NCBI RefSeq assembly: GCF_005405585.1
Contig: NZ_BJEQ01000001.1
Location: 434,001 to 498,000, forward strand
Direction of reading: 5' to 3'
Length of the DNA stretch: 64,000 bases
From: Agarivorans sp. Toyoura001
GTDB lineage: Bacteria; Pseudomonadota; Gammaproteobacteria; Enterobacterales; Celerinatantimonadaceae
Shown here: positions 16,552 to 25,297 of the stretch, one piece after another
How the letters are laid out: each line of letters opens with the position of its first letter
Numbering within the stretch: the stretch's first letter is position 1
The notes under the pieces: generated by a model
Seen by the model: only the letters and a program-made list of their open reading frames with translations
What the model was told of the DNA's origin: nothing
Database searches by the model: none
Program-made: the position numbers and the translations under genes

Positions 16552-19383
16552 TCACAAACTCACTTCATCTACCAAATACAAAATAGACTGATACGCAACG
16601 CCGCTGTGGTGCGATAAACCAATTTCGCAAGTTCGGCTATTGCTGTAACCACGAGTACAGCCTTCTGGTACTTGGGCTTTTAATGGCGCTAGCGCAGCTT
16701 GATTTAACTCAGGAGTGGTAAAGCCTTTGTCGCCCGCCCAGCCGCAGCAATAGATATGCTCGGGCAATATAGCTTGCTGGGCGCAGCGATTGGCGATGTC
16801 TAGCAAGGGATCGTGCATATCCATACGGCGCGAGCTGCAGGTTAAATGCAGCATTATGGGTTGTTCTAGCTTGGCGATGTTTAGTTTATCTAGGGCATGC
16901 TGATGAATAAAACCAATCGGTTCGTAAATATCGAGAGGCTGAGTAAATTGCTCTTGGCTGCGCTTAGCACAAGGGCTGGTATCCATGAGTACAGGCCAAC
17001 GACCATGCTCGCTAAGCTGCCAAATAATGTCCTCAAGCTGTTGGGATTTATCTGTAGCAATATCGAGCATGCCTTTGCTGTGATAAGGCATGCCACAACA
17101 CAAATCATCTCCCTTGTCGGGAATAATTACCTCAAAACCGGCTTTTTCTAATACGTTACAAGTTACCTCTACCAATGGCCGAGGATCTATGGCATCAGCT
17201 TGTGGCGCCATAGTACGCGCCGCACAAGAGGGAATGTATACCACTTTATCTTTGTGAAAACGCGGCTGTGGCGGCTGGTATTTAGCGCGGGTGGGATAAG
17301 CGGGGTTCCAGGTTGGCACCTTACCCGCTGAGACTTTTGTAATGCCTTTACTAATAGAGCTTATCGCGCTGGAACCAAGCACTTTTTGGCCTAACTCAGC
17401 GGTTCCTAAACCTAAACGCGTGATGCTAGCCACGCTTGAGAAATGATCGGCTGTCCAACGCGCGATATTTTTATACTTGGCGTAATGTTGCTCGCGTAAT
17501 TGGCGAACTAGATCTCCGGTATTGATCCCCACAGGGCAACGGTCGGCGCATAAGCCTACCGCGGCACAGGTATCTACGCCTTGGTACTTAAAGTCTTTTT
17601 CTAGTTGGGTTAAACGCTTAGCATTACTGCCGCTGCGGCGCAATTCACTAAGCTCTCGATATAATACAATGCGCTGCCGTGGACTAAGGCTCAAACTGCG
17701 CGATGGACACACGGGTTCGCAAAAACCACACTCAATACACTTATCCACCAGCTCGTTGGCGGCTGGCATTGGTTTTAAATTTTCTAGATGCGCTTGGCTA
17801 TTTTGATTAAGAATCACCCCGGGATTAAGCAGACCTTGGGGGTCAAATAGCTGCTTAATTTGTTGCATAAGCGCTACTCCCTCACTGCCCCACTCTAGCT
17901 CGATAAACGGCGCCATATTGCGGCCTGTACCGTGCTCGGCTTTTAACGAACCTTGGTATTTAACCGCTACAAGTTGGCTAACGGCGTCCATAAAGCGGCC
18001 ATAACGCGCGACTTCTGCTGGGTCTTCAAAACCTTGAGTGAATACAAAATGCAGGTTGCCTGCTAAGGCATGGCCAAAAATAATCGCTTCGTGATAACCA
18101 TGCTCAGTAAACAAGGCTTGTAGTTCATGTACACCATTGGCTAGGCGCTCTACCGGAAAGGCAACATCTTCGATAATCACCGTTGTGCCGGTTTCCCGCA
18201 CTGCCCCCACTGCGGGGAACATGCCTTTACGAATGGCCCATAGGGCGGCGGTTTCTGACGATTTAGTGGTAAACGCAACCTCACCGATGCGGGGGAAACT
18301 GACCACGCTATCCATCACTTGTTGACAGAGTGTGGTCAGTTCATCGGCTTGGCTACTGCGCGTTTCCACTAGTAAAGCGCAGGCCTGCATGTCTAAGCTG
18401 GCAATAAAATTTGGCATGCCCGGTTGGTCTGCCACAGAGGCCAGCGCGCGGCCATCCATTAGTTCTACCGCGGCTACGGGCTGGTCGGCTAATACTTGTA
18501 CCGCTTTACATGCTGTGTCGCTATCGGCAAATACCAACAAGCTTGATGCTTTGTGTGGATGTTCTACCACGGTGTTATAAGTCAGCTCGGCAATAAAGGC
18601 TAAAGTGCCCTCAGAGCCAATCATTAGGTGCTGCAAAATATCGAAGGGGTCACTAAAATCCACCAGCGCATTAAGGCTGTAACCAGTGGTATTTTTCAGT
18701 CGATATTTATGGCGAATTTTGTCGGCTAAGTCTTTATTCTGCAGAGTGCTTTGAGCGAGTTCAGACAGCCCTTCTAATAAACCTTGATGGCTGCGTTTAA
18801 AGGCTGCTACGCTGTGCGGATCACCGGTATTTAATACCGTGCCGTCGGAAAATACCACCGTAATAGACGCCATGGTGTGATAAGAATTCTGCGCCGTGCC
18901 GCAGCACATTCCCGAAGCATTATTGGCCGCAATACCGCCAATTTTACACGCGTTAATTGAGGCTGGATCTGGGCCTATTTTTCGCTGAAAAGGCGCTAAG
19001 TAGCGGTTGGCATCTGCGCCAATAACACCGGGCTGTAAGCTAATTTTATCGCCGTCTTCCAGAATTTGATGCTGGCGCCAGTCATCACTTAATAATATCA
19101 ATACCGAATCTGAAATGGCTTGCCCCGATAAACTGGTTCCGGCTGCGCGAAAAGTATAAGGCAGCGCTAATTGGGCACAGCTAGCCATGACCAACTGCAA
19201 CTGCGCTAAGTTATTTACCTTTACCACTAACTTGGGAATCAAACGGTAAAAGCTGGCATCGGTGCCGTAAGCCAGCGTTTGAGCGTGGCTGGTCATCAGC
19301 TGTTCGGGCAACAGCTCTGCGGCAAGCTGGTCAAACAGTTGTTGGTAAGATCCCTCTAACGCCGGGCTGTTGGCTTGATTCAT
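16552..19383 (-). CDS. dld-II: D-lactate dehydrogenase of Dld-II type (FAD and Fe-S domains)
   Basis: 943 residues. The N-terminal half is an FAD-linked oxidase (PCMH-type) domain with RAAGTSLSGQAISD near residue 100 and IGSEGTLAFIAELT near 262. The second half has a ferredoxin-like domain with CIECGFCEPVCP near 549 and CAAVGLCADRCPVG near 605, followed by two cysteine-rich CCG-type regions (CCGMPYHSKG, CCGWAGDKG). This is the architecture of Shewanella Dld-II, which oxidises D-lactate to pyruvate at the membrane and passes electrons to the quinone pool. It is the last gene of the lldEFG operon, 57 bases after lldG. Assignment is strong. Confidence 0.92.
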   Translation of the reverse strand: MNQANSPALEGSYQQLFDQLAAELLPEQLMTSHAQTLAYGTDASFYRLIPKLVVKVNNLAQLQLVMASCAQLALPYTFRAAGTSLSGQAISDSVLILLSDDWRQHQILEDGDKISLQPGVIGADANRYLAPFQRKIGPDPASINACKIGGIAANNASGMCCGTAQNSYHTMASITVVFSDGTVLNTGDPHSVAAFKRSHQGLLEGLSELAQSTLQNKDLADKIRHKYRLKNTTGYSLNALVDFSDPFDILQHLMIGSEGTLAFIAELTYNTVVEHPHKASSLLVFADSDTACKAVQVLADQPVAAVELMDGRALASVADQPGMPNFIASLDMQACALLVETRSSQADELTTLCQQVMDSVVSFPRIGEVAFTTKSSETAALWAIRKGMFPAVGAVRETGTTVIIEDVAFPVERLANGVHELQALFTEHGYHEAIIFGHALAGNLHFVFTQGFEDPAEVARYGRFMDAVSQLVAVKYQGSLKAEHGTGRNMAPFIELEWGSEGVALMQQIKQLFDPQGLLNPGVILNQNSQAHLENLKPMPAANELVDKCIECGFCEPVCPSRSLSLSPRQRIVLYRELSELRRSGSNAKRLTQLEKDFKYQGVDTCAAVGLCADRCPVGINTGDLVRQLREQHYAKYKNIARWTADHFSSVASITRLGLGTAELGQKVLGSSAISSISKGITKVSAGKVPTWNPAYPTRAKYQPPQPRFHKDKVVYIPSCAARTMAPQADAIDPRPLVEVTCNVLEKAGFEVIIPDKGDDLCCGMPYHSKGMLDIATDKSQQLEDIIWQLSEHGRWPVLMDTSPCAKRSQEQFTQPLDIYEPIGFIHQHALDKLNIAKLEQPIMLHLTCSSRRMDMHDPLLDIANRCAQQAILPEHIYCCGWAGDKGFTTPELNQAALAPLKAQVPEGCTRGYSNSRTCEIGLSHHSGVAYQSILYLVDEVSL

Positions 19384-19440
19384 GGTGTAATCCTATTCCA
19401 TTTATTATCAATAATTGGCAATTAAATACTTTTTGGCGGC

Positions 19441-20109
19441 TTATTCGCCCTCAATCACTATCACAATTAATTCGCTGGGGCCGTGCGCGCCGTACGCTAA
19501 GGTTTGCTGAATATCAGCCGTTTTAGATGGCCCAGATATAAGCACCACATTACTGGGCAGCCCTTGGTGCCATTGCTGCTGAGCCATTAACAAAGCAAAG
19601 TTATCTACGATTTGACTGGCGTTGATAACAGCCACATGGCACGGCGCTAATAGCGACAAACTGCGCGGCTCTTCGGCACTAGGTTTAAGCACCAAGGTTC
19701 CCGTGTCGGCAATTCCTGCGTCACACCCAGTTAAGCTTACCGACGTATTGTTGAATAAATCTGACTTGTACTGCTCGAAATTTTGCTCAAAAACACTGAG
19801 TTTTAGTCGCGATGTTAAAGCCTGAGTAAACAGCTGATGCCAATCTCCCCCAGTGCCTAACATGGCGCTTTGCCATTGGTGCAACTCCGCTAACTCAATC
19901 AAGCTTCCGGTTAATTGTTCTACATTGGGTATGCTTATCACTTCAGCATGGGCGTTGGTTAGTTGCTGCTTAAATCGTGTTAAGCAAACCTCATGGCTAG
20001 GGCTTTGCCACGCTTGATGGCTACCAGCAGACGGTTTAGGGCTAAGCGCAGATACCGCACTTAAACGCTGCATAATATTGGCTTTTGCCAATGCACTTGC
20101 GTTGCTCAT
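19441..20109 (-). CDS. lldG: L-lactate utilisation protein LldG (LutC/YkgG family)
   Basis: 222 residues with the LUD (DUF162) domain: GCDAGIADTGTLVL and the ending VVLISGPSKTADIQQTLAYGAHGP are diagnostic. In the LldEFG/LutABC complex this subunit supports oxidation of L-lactate to pyruvate. It overlaps lldF by four bases (ATGA) and is followed by dld-II on the same strand, as in Shewanella. The N-terminal 40 residues are variable, as is usual in the family. Confidence 0.93.
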   Translation of the reverse strand: MSNASALAKANIMQRLSAVSALSPKPSAGSHQAWQSPSHEVCLTRFKQQLTNAHAEVISIPNVEQLTGSLIELAELHQWQSAMLGTGGDWHQLFTQALTSRLKLSVFEQNFEQYKSDLFNNTSVSLTGCDAGIADTGTLVLKPSAEEPRSLSLLAPCHVAVINASQIVDNFALLMAQQQWHQGLPSNVVLISGPSKTADIQQTLAYGAHGPSELIVIVIEGE

Positions 20110-21548
20110 AAGCTCGCTCCTTTATTTGCCCGTTGTTTCATTTGCTGATGAAAACTCTGTGATGCCAATTCTGGTTTAGAACGGCAACGGGTCCACGCGC
20201 CCATAGGTAAAGGAATATATCTCGCTAAGGTTAAAACCATGCGAGTGGCGAGGTGATAAATCTTTGGATGAGTGCTTAACCACGCCCAAAAACGCCAAGC
20301 ATTGTGTTCGCTAAAACTGGCAGCACTGGCTTGGCCTTTTAGTGACGAAATGCCGCTCTCCGCAGGCATTTTTGCATCGTGACGCAAGCGCTGCAGCAAG
20401 CTGGGAATAGGAATATTCACCGGACAAACCTCTTCACAAGCACCGCATAAACTAGAGGCGGTGACTAAATCACTGGTTTGCTCTAAACCTTGTAAATGTG
20501 GGGAAATAATTTTACCAATGGGGCCAGGATAGGTGGTGCCATATGCGTGCCCACCCACGCGGGTATAGACCGGACAATGATTCATACATGCGCCGCAGCG
20601 AATACACTGCAAGGTTTTACGCAAAACGTCATCGGCATAAGCTTGCGAACGGCCATTGTCTAATAACACCAAGTGAACTTGCTGCGGGCCATCGCGCTCT
20701 GGCGAGCGGCGCGGCCCCGAAATCATATTGAAATAAGTGGTAATGTGCTGGCCAGTGGCCGAGCGAGTTAAAATACTAAACAGTGGCGGCACATCGCTTA
20801 AATGCTCCACCACTTTTTCTATACCGGTCACCGCAATATGCAGGGGTGGCACGGTGGTGGTCATGCGGCCATTGCCTTCATTCTCCACCAAACAAAGGGT
20901 GCCTGTTTCGGCAACCGCAAAGTTCACCCCAGAAATGCCCACATCGGCTTGCTTAAACTTGTTACGTAAGGCTTCTCGACCGGTTTGGATCAACTTGTCT
21001 ACCGACAAGGTATAATTAAAATCCTTGATATGCTCTAAGAACAAATCCGCCACTTGCTGCTTATTTTTATGGATAGCAGGCATAATAATGTGCGAAGGCG
21101 TTTCTTCTGCTAGCTGCACAATATACTCACCCATATCACTTTCTACGCACTCTATACCTAGGCTTTCCAGATGGTGATTTAGCTCGATTTCCTCGGTAAC
21201 CATCGACTTACCTTTTACTACTTTTTTGCCCCCTGCTTGCTGGATTAAATCAGCAATCAGCTGTTGGGCTTGGCGGGTATCTTCGGCCCAATGCACTTGA
21301 ATACCGTTTGCTTGGCAATTTTGCTCTAACTGCTCTAGCAACTGCGGTAACTTACTTAAGCAGCGCTGGCGAATGTTCTCGGCGTGTAAGCGTAATTGCG
21401 CTAATTCGTCTTCATCACTAAAGGCGTCTTTGCGCTTTTTTTGTAAGTAATCCATGGCGCCGCGAAAGTTCTGGCGTAGTTGTTGGTCGGCGAGCGATTC
21501 GCTGGCTTGGCGTTTAAATTGGCTTGCTTGGTAATGTTGTACACTCAT
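20106..21548 (-). CDS. lldF: L-lactate utilisation iron-sulfur protein LldF (LutB family)
   Basis: 480 residues. An N-terminal LUD domain (KVVKGKSMVTEEIELNHHLE near 112-131, GVNFAVAETGTLCLVENEGN near 205-224) is followed by two 4Fe-4S motifs, CIRCGACMNHCPVY near residue 310 and CGACEEVCPVNIPIP near 360. It is the electron-transfer core of the LldEFG L-lactate dehydrogenase complex on the cytosolic face of the membrane. Four-base overlaps with lldE upstream and lldG downstream show tight operon organisation. Confidence 0.95.
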   Translation of the reverse strand: MSVQHYQASQFKRQASESLADQQLRQNFRGAMDYLQKKRKDAFSDEDELAQLRLHAENIRQRCLSKLPQLLEQLEQNCQANGIQVHWAEDTRQAQQLIADLIQQAGGKKVVKGKSMVTEEIELNHHLESLGIECVESDMGEYIVQLAEETPSHIIMPAIHKNKQQVADLFLEHIKDFNYTLSVDKLIQTGREALRNKFKQADVGISGVNFAVAETGTLCLVENEGNGRMTTTVPPLHIAVTGIEKVVEHLSDVPPLFSILTRSATGQHITTYFNMISGPRRSPERDGPQQVHLVLLDNGRSQAYADDVLRKTLQCIRCGACMNHCPVYTRVGGHAYGTTYPGPIGKIISPHLQGLEQTSDLVTASSLCGACEEVCPVNIPIPSLLQRLRHDAKMPAESGISSLKGQASAASFSEHNAWRFWAWLSTHPKIYHLATRMVLTLARYIPLPMGAWTRCRSKPELASQSFHQQMKQRANKGASL

Positions 21549-22333
21549 GCTTTAGCCTCACTAGCGGGTTTAGTGCGCTTTAATAAAAAGCTGGCTAAGT
21601 GTTGGCCTTTAAACATGCTGGCCTCGCCACGATAGGCTAAGTGGCCATTAATGTTAGCTAAACAACCCCAGTCGGCACTCACTAAGTAGTCGGCTCCCGA
21701 TAGCTTTAAATGAGAGGCTTTGTCTTCCACCATCGCTTGGCTAATCTCGGCATGCCGCAATGCAAAGCTGCCACCAAAGCCACAGCATTCGGTATCGTAA
21801 GCGGCTTGTTTGAGTTCAACATTATCTAACTGAGCCAATAAGGCCTCAGAGCTTGTATGTATGCCCATTTCTCGTCGGCCACTGCAGGATGTATGCAATA
21901 CCACTGAGCTTGCTTCGCCCGTGTCCGTTAGGTTTGCTCGGCATACTCGTGCCAAAAACTCACTAAATTCAAACACTCTTTGGCTAAATGCTTGTGCTTT
22001 TTCGGCATGTTCACTGGCTGCAAATAAGTCGGCATAGTGTTTAAACATCATGCCTGCGCAGGAGCCAGACATTACCACTACCGGGTAGTTGTTGGGGAAT
22101 AATGCCATTTGACTTAAGGCGACCGTTTTGGCTTGGTCTTGATAACCGGACGTGTAAGCAGGTTGGCCACAGCAACTTTGTTTTTCCACCCAAATCACTT
22201 CTATGCCTTCGCGTTCCAGTAGTTCAATTGCGGCTAATCCGCCGTTGGGGTCAAGCACGTCTAACAAACAAGTGGCATAAAAATACACTTTGCTTGGCTT
22301 GCTCGGATACATCCTTAATCCTACTTGGTTCAT
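21545..22333 (-). CDS. lldE: L-lactate utilisation protein LldE (LutA family)
   Basis: 262 residues with two CCG domains, QSCCGQPAYTSGY near residue 56 and ECCGFGGSFALRHAE near 182. These bind Fe-S clusters in LutA/LldE and in the related glycolate oxidase subunit GlcF. It is the first gene of the lldEFG-dld operon and lies divergent from a LysR-type gene. No lactate permease gene lies inside this window. Assignment is strong from both sequence and context. Confidence 0.93.
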   Translation of the reverse strand: MNQVGLRMYPSKPSKVYFYATCLLDVLDPNGGLAAIELLEREGIEVIWVEKQSCCGQPAYTSGYQDQAKTVALSQMALFPNNYPVVVMSGSCAGMMFKHYADLFAASEHAEKAQAFSQRVFEFSEFLARVCRANLTDTGEASSVVLHTSCSGRREMGIHTSSEALLAQLDNVELKQAAYDTECCGFGGSFALRHAEISQAMVEDKASHLKLSGADYLVSADWGCLANINGHLAYRGEASMFKGQHLASFLLKRTKPASEAKA

Positions 22334-22545
22334 TCCCTACCTCATGCAAACTAGTCATGCTGATTTAGTGTTTATTGGCTTATTTTAGTTGAAGCTCCGC
22401 TGGCTAAAATAAGACCTTAGTGCCAAAGGCCAAATGTGAGAGTTCACACAAAGCCGAGGCTAAAACACACTTTTTATTAACATTTACTTTACACCTTCGA
22501 CATTTATCCATATATAGAAACAAAGAAATTAATTATTTCCAAAAA

Positions 22546-23448
22546 ATGCCAAATGTAGATGACTTAATTTTGTTTGCCGATGTAGTTGAGCAAGGATCCT
22601 TTAGCCGCGTTGCGGAACAACGAGAGCTTACTAACTCAGTGATTAGCAAACGAGTGGCTCGTTTAGAGCAAGAGTTATCGGTACAACTGCTATATCGCAC
22701 TACCCGTAAACTCTCGCTCACCGAAGCAGGCCAAGCGCTATTTCTACAAGCCAAAGATATTGCGCTAAGTGCACAAGAAGCCTTTGCCGAAGTAGGCGAA
22801 TACGGAGAAAGCCTGAGTGGGAAAATTAAAATCAGTGTGCCCACCATTTCTGGCGAATTACTGCTGGCAGAGGCCTTGGCGTCATTTTGTGAGCAATACC
22901 CAGACATAAGCGTGGATATGTCGATGGATAACCGCTTTGTAGACTTATTAGAAGGCGGTTTTGATTTGGCGATTAGAACCGGCAGCTTGCCTGATTCCTC
23001 GCTAATTGCTCGCCACATTATTGACTCACATTGGGTGGTGGTTGCCAGCCCCCGCTACTTGGCGAAGCGAGGTATTCCGTGGACACCCGACGAGCTCACC
23101 AAACATCGCTGCTTAAGCTACAGCTACCAAGAAGGTGGCGCTGAGGAGTGGATGTTTCACAGCAAGCAGCAAACTCAAGCCGTTCGAGTAAACAGTGGCT
23201 TTAGTACCAACAATGCCAGAGCCTTAAGAACCGCAGCAATAGCAGGACACGGGGTAATTTATGTACCTCGCTGCTTGGTACATGAAGACTTAGCCGCAGG
23301 GCGCTTACAGGAGATATTGGTAGGCCAAGCCGCCAAAGTACTCGGTATTTACGCGGTCTATCCTTTCACTCGCCAACAACCGAAAAAAATCAAATTACTT
23401 ATTGAGCATATTCGCCAGCGCTATTTAGCCATCGCCGAATATTTTTAG
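22546..23448 (+). CDS. LysR-family transcriptional regulator divergent from the lactate operon
   Basis: 300 residues from ATG 22546. This start gives the standard LysR N-terminus (MPNVDDLILFADVVEQGSFSRVAEQRELTNSVISKRV); an upstream GTG at 22420 would add 42 polar and hydrophobic residues unlike the family. The helix-turn-helix covers about residues 18-37 and the CrgA-type substrate-binding domain starts near residue 92 (GKIKISVPTISGELLLAEAL). No good ribosome site is visible before the ATG. The position suggests a role in lactate operon control, but LysR proteins of this subgroup often sit beside unrelated genes, so this is inference. Confidence 0.88.
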   Translation: MPNVDDLILFADVVEQGSFSRVAEQRELTNSVISKRVARLEQELSVQLLYRTTRKLSLTEAGQALFLQAKDIALSAQEAFAEVGEYGESLSGKIKISVPTISGELLLAEALASFCEQYPDISVDMSMDNRFVDLLEGGFDLAIRTGSLPDSSLIARHIIDSHWVVVASPRYLAKRGIPWTPDELTKHRCLSYSYQEGGAEEWMFHSKQQTQAVRVNSGFSTNNARALRTAAIAGHGVIYVPRCLVHEDLAAGRLQEILVGQAAKVLGIYAVYPFTRQQPKKIKLLIEHIRQRYLAIAEYF

Positions 23449-23542
23449 CGCGCTTCACAACTTACTAAAAATGAGTAGTATTCGTTAGTTAAGATAAAAA
23501 ATCCCCCTATACTGAGGGTATTCAACTGGTAAGAGCAATCTC

Positions 23543-24235
23543 TTGAAAAACCTTGTGGCTTGTTTAAGTTTAAGTCTACTCAGTACTTCAGTTATCGCTG
23601 CGGCGCTAATGAAGGTAGCTGTGCTCGACTTTGATTTAGATGAAGGTGAAGATGAACCGGGTTTAGATTACTTAGTAGAGGCTGCTAGACAAATTGATAT
23701 TGAGCTCGAACTAATCCCCCTGCCTGAAGCGCGAGCCAGTCGCTTGTTAGAGTTAAACCTATTAGATGGTGAAGCTTTTCCTTACGATATTCCCAGCAGA
23801 AAAACTGACAACATGCTGAAAATAGATGTGCCTATTGAATCTTCAAAGTTGTGGATTTGGGTGCCTCACGATCAGAACTGCGTCTCCCACCCTGACCAGC
23901 TGAGTAACTTTAAGCCGGTTGGTTTAAGTGGTATCCCCTACTTCAACATTTTTTATCAACTCTCTGACGTTGGCTTTGAGAAAGTATCCTCGCCAAAACT
24001 AATGGTAGAAATGCTGCGGCGAGGTCGCGCCGACTACTTTGCAGCCAGCAAGCGCTCGGTCGAATTTATCTACAGCGCTCAAGAGAAACAGCAAATCAAA
24101 TCCTGCTTTAACCAACACTTTATCGAAATCACAAGCTACTTTTACCTGAATAAAAAACACCAAGCCATTGCCGAGCTATTGGAGCAAGAACTATTAGAAG
24201 TGGTGAATTCACACCCCGATGATGATGACGATTAA
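23543..24235 (+). CDS. Periplasmic binding-like protein (SBP family 3-like) with acidic tail
   Basis: 230 residues starting at TTG with a signal peptide (about residues 1-20, ending VIAAA). The mature part resembles the two-lobed extracellular solute-binding protein family 3 in outline: LIPLPEARASRLLELNLLDGEAFPYD, then a hinge and MVEMLRRGRADYFAASKRS. This is typical of the short periplasmic amino-acid-binding-like proteins common in Alteromonadales and Vibrionales that lack a transporter partner. It ends in five consecutive aspartates, an unusual tail that could bind metal. There are no transporter genes next to it. Function unknown. Confidence 0.7.
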   Translation: MKNLVACLSLSLLSTSVIAAALMKVAVLDFDLDEGEDEPGLDYLVEAARQIDIELELIPLPEARASRLLELNLLDGEAFPYDIPSRKTDNMLKIDVPIESSKLWIWVPHDQNCVSHPDQLSNFKPVGLSGIPYFNIFYQLSDVGFEKVSSPKLMVEMLRRGRADYFAASKRSVEFIYSAQEKQQIKSCFNQHFIEITSYFYLNKKHQAIAELLEQELLEVVNSHPDDDDD

Positions 24236-24438
24236 TATTTAGCATTCTCATTATTCAGCTAAACCTGCTACCTAAAACCATCTTTATAAAACGCATTTAA
24301 GCCCATGTTCCTAAAACACTTTAGCTTATGGCCAGCCAATAACAATACCGAGGCTAAAATAGTGAATGACACTAGAGCTCAAGCAAAAGTGCTGGTAGTG
24401 TTAGCCTATTCATCACATAACATGCAGGAGCTTAGCTT

Positions 24439-25251
24439 GTGAGCCGTTCTTCATTTCAACAGTTTCATTGGCAATCGAGCCAGTTCAAAAGTGCCAGCAA
24501 TGATATTGATAGCTTTTATTCTTTACTCGCCGAGCAAATGCAGCGTTTAGGAATGCAGCAGCAAACACTTGGTGAAATTGACGCTTACCCACTCGATCTT
24601 TACCAATCTCCTAACCCGCACTCTTCACGCCCAAACTTACTGATTAGTGCTGGTTTTCACGGTGAAGAAGCAGCTGGGCCTTGGGGCATGTTAAAGTTTC
24701 TCTCACAGCTAGATAGTGAGGTTTTCAACAAGATTAATCTTAGTTTGCTGCCACTGGTAAACCCTACTGGGTTTAAAGCCGGCCATCGTTTCAACCAATA
24801 TGGTGAAAACCCTAACCGAGGTTTTGAGTTTGCTGCCGGACGTGCGCTTGAAAGTGCCGATAGCTCTGCAGAAGGCAAACTGCTAATTGCTCAACAAGAC
24901 TTGCTAAAAGCACTTAGTACAGATGGCATACTCACTTGCCACGAAGACGTGCTGCAGCATAACTGTTATGTCTATTCTTTTGAGCCTGAACAAGCCGCCG
25001 GTGCATTTAGCCTTGGTTTACGCGACAGCTTAGCGGGCTTTTTTGAAGTGGCTGCGGACAACAGTATCGATGGTTGCCCCTTAGATAAGGGCTTAATCCA
25101 CAACCACTACGATACCTCGTTTGAATCTTGCTTGGTAAGATTAGGGGCTAAAAGGGGCGCTTGTAGCGAAACCCCTGCACTGGAAGACTTTGACCAACGG
25201 ATAGATGCAAACTGCGCTGTAATGCAGCAGTTTGTTGCTTTTAGTCTCTAG
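24439..25251 (+). CDS. M14-family zinc carboxypeptidase-like protein
   Basis: 270 residues starting at GTG behind GCAGGAG, an excellent ribosome site. Zinc ligands are visible as HGEE (His74, Glu77) and probably His168 in TCHEDVLQ. Substrate-binding motifs follow the M14 pattern, with GHRFN (115-119) and NPNRGF (124-129), and CSETPA near residue 240 may hold the catalytic glutamate. No signal peptide is seen, so it should be cytosolic. The small size and sequence place it with the succinylglutamate desuccinylase/peptidoglycan-peptide amidase side of M14. Substrate unknown. It is convergent with pat. Confidence 0.82.
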   Translation: MSRSSFQQFHWQSSQFKSASNDIDSFYSLLAEQMQRLGMQQQTLGEIDAYPLDLYQSPNPHSSRPNLLISAGFHGEEAAGPWGMLKFLSQLDSEVFNKINLSLLPLVNPTGFKAGHRFNQYGENPNRGFEFAAGRALESADSSAEGKLLIAQQDLLKALSTDGILTCHEDVLQHNCYVYSFEPEQAAGAFSLGLRDSLAGFFEVAADNSIDGCPLDKGLIHNHYDTSFESCLVRLGAKRGACSETPALEDFDQRIDANCAVMQQFVAFSL

Positions 25252-25273
25252 GCCCTTAAGTTTTACATTTTTA

Positions 25274-25297
25274 AGCCTAAGGATTCACTCTTAGGCT
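25274..25297. terminator. Hairpin between the convergent M14 and pat genes
   Basis: An 8-bp perfect stem AGCCTAAG / CTTAGGCT around an eight-base loop, overlapping the stop codon of pat. T-rich sequence on either side is modest, so it is a candidate only. Confidence 0.4.

Noticed and set aside
24305-24442. A 45-codon frame whose stop overlaps the GTG start of the M14 peptidase gene.
   Set aside because: The overlap looks like coupling, but no ribosome site precedes its ATG and the sequence has no domain or compositional sign of a gene.
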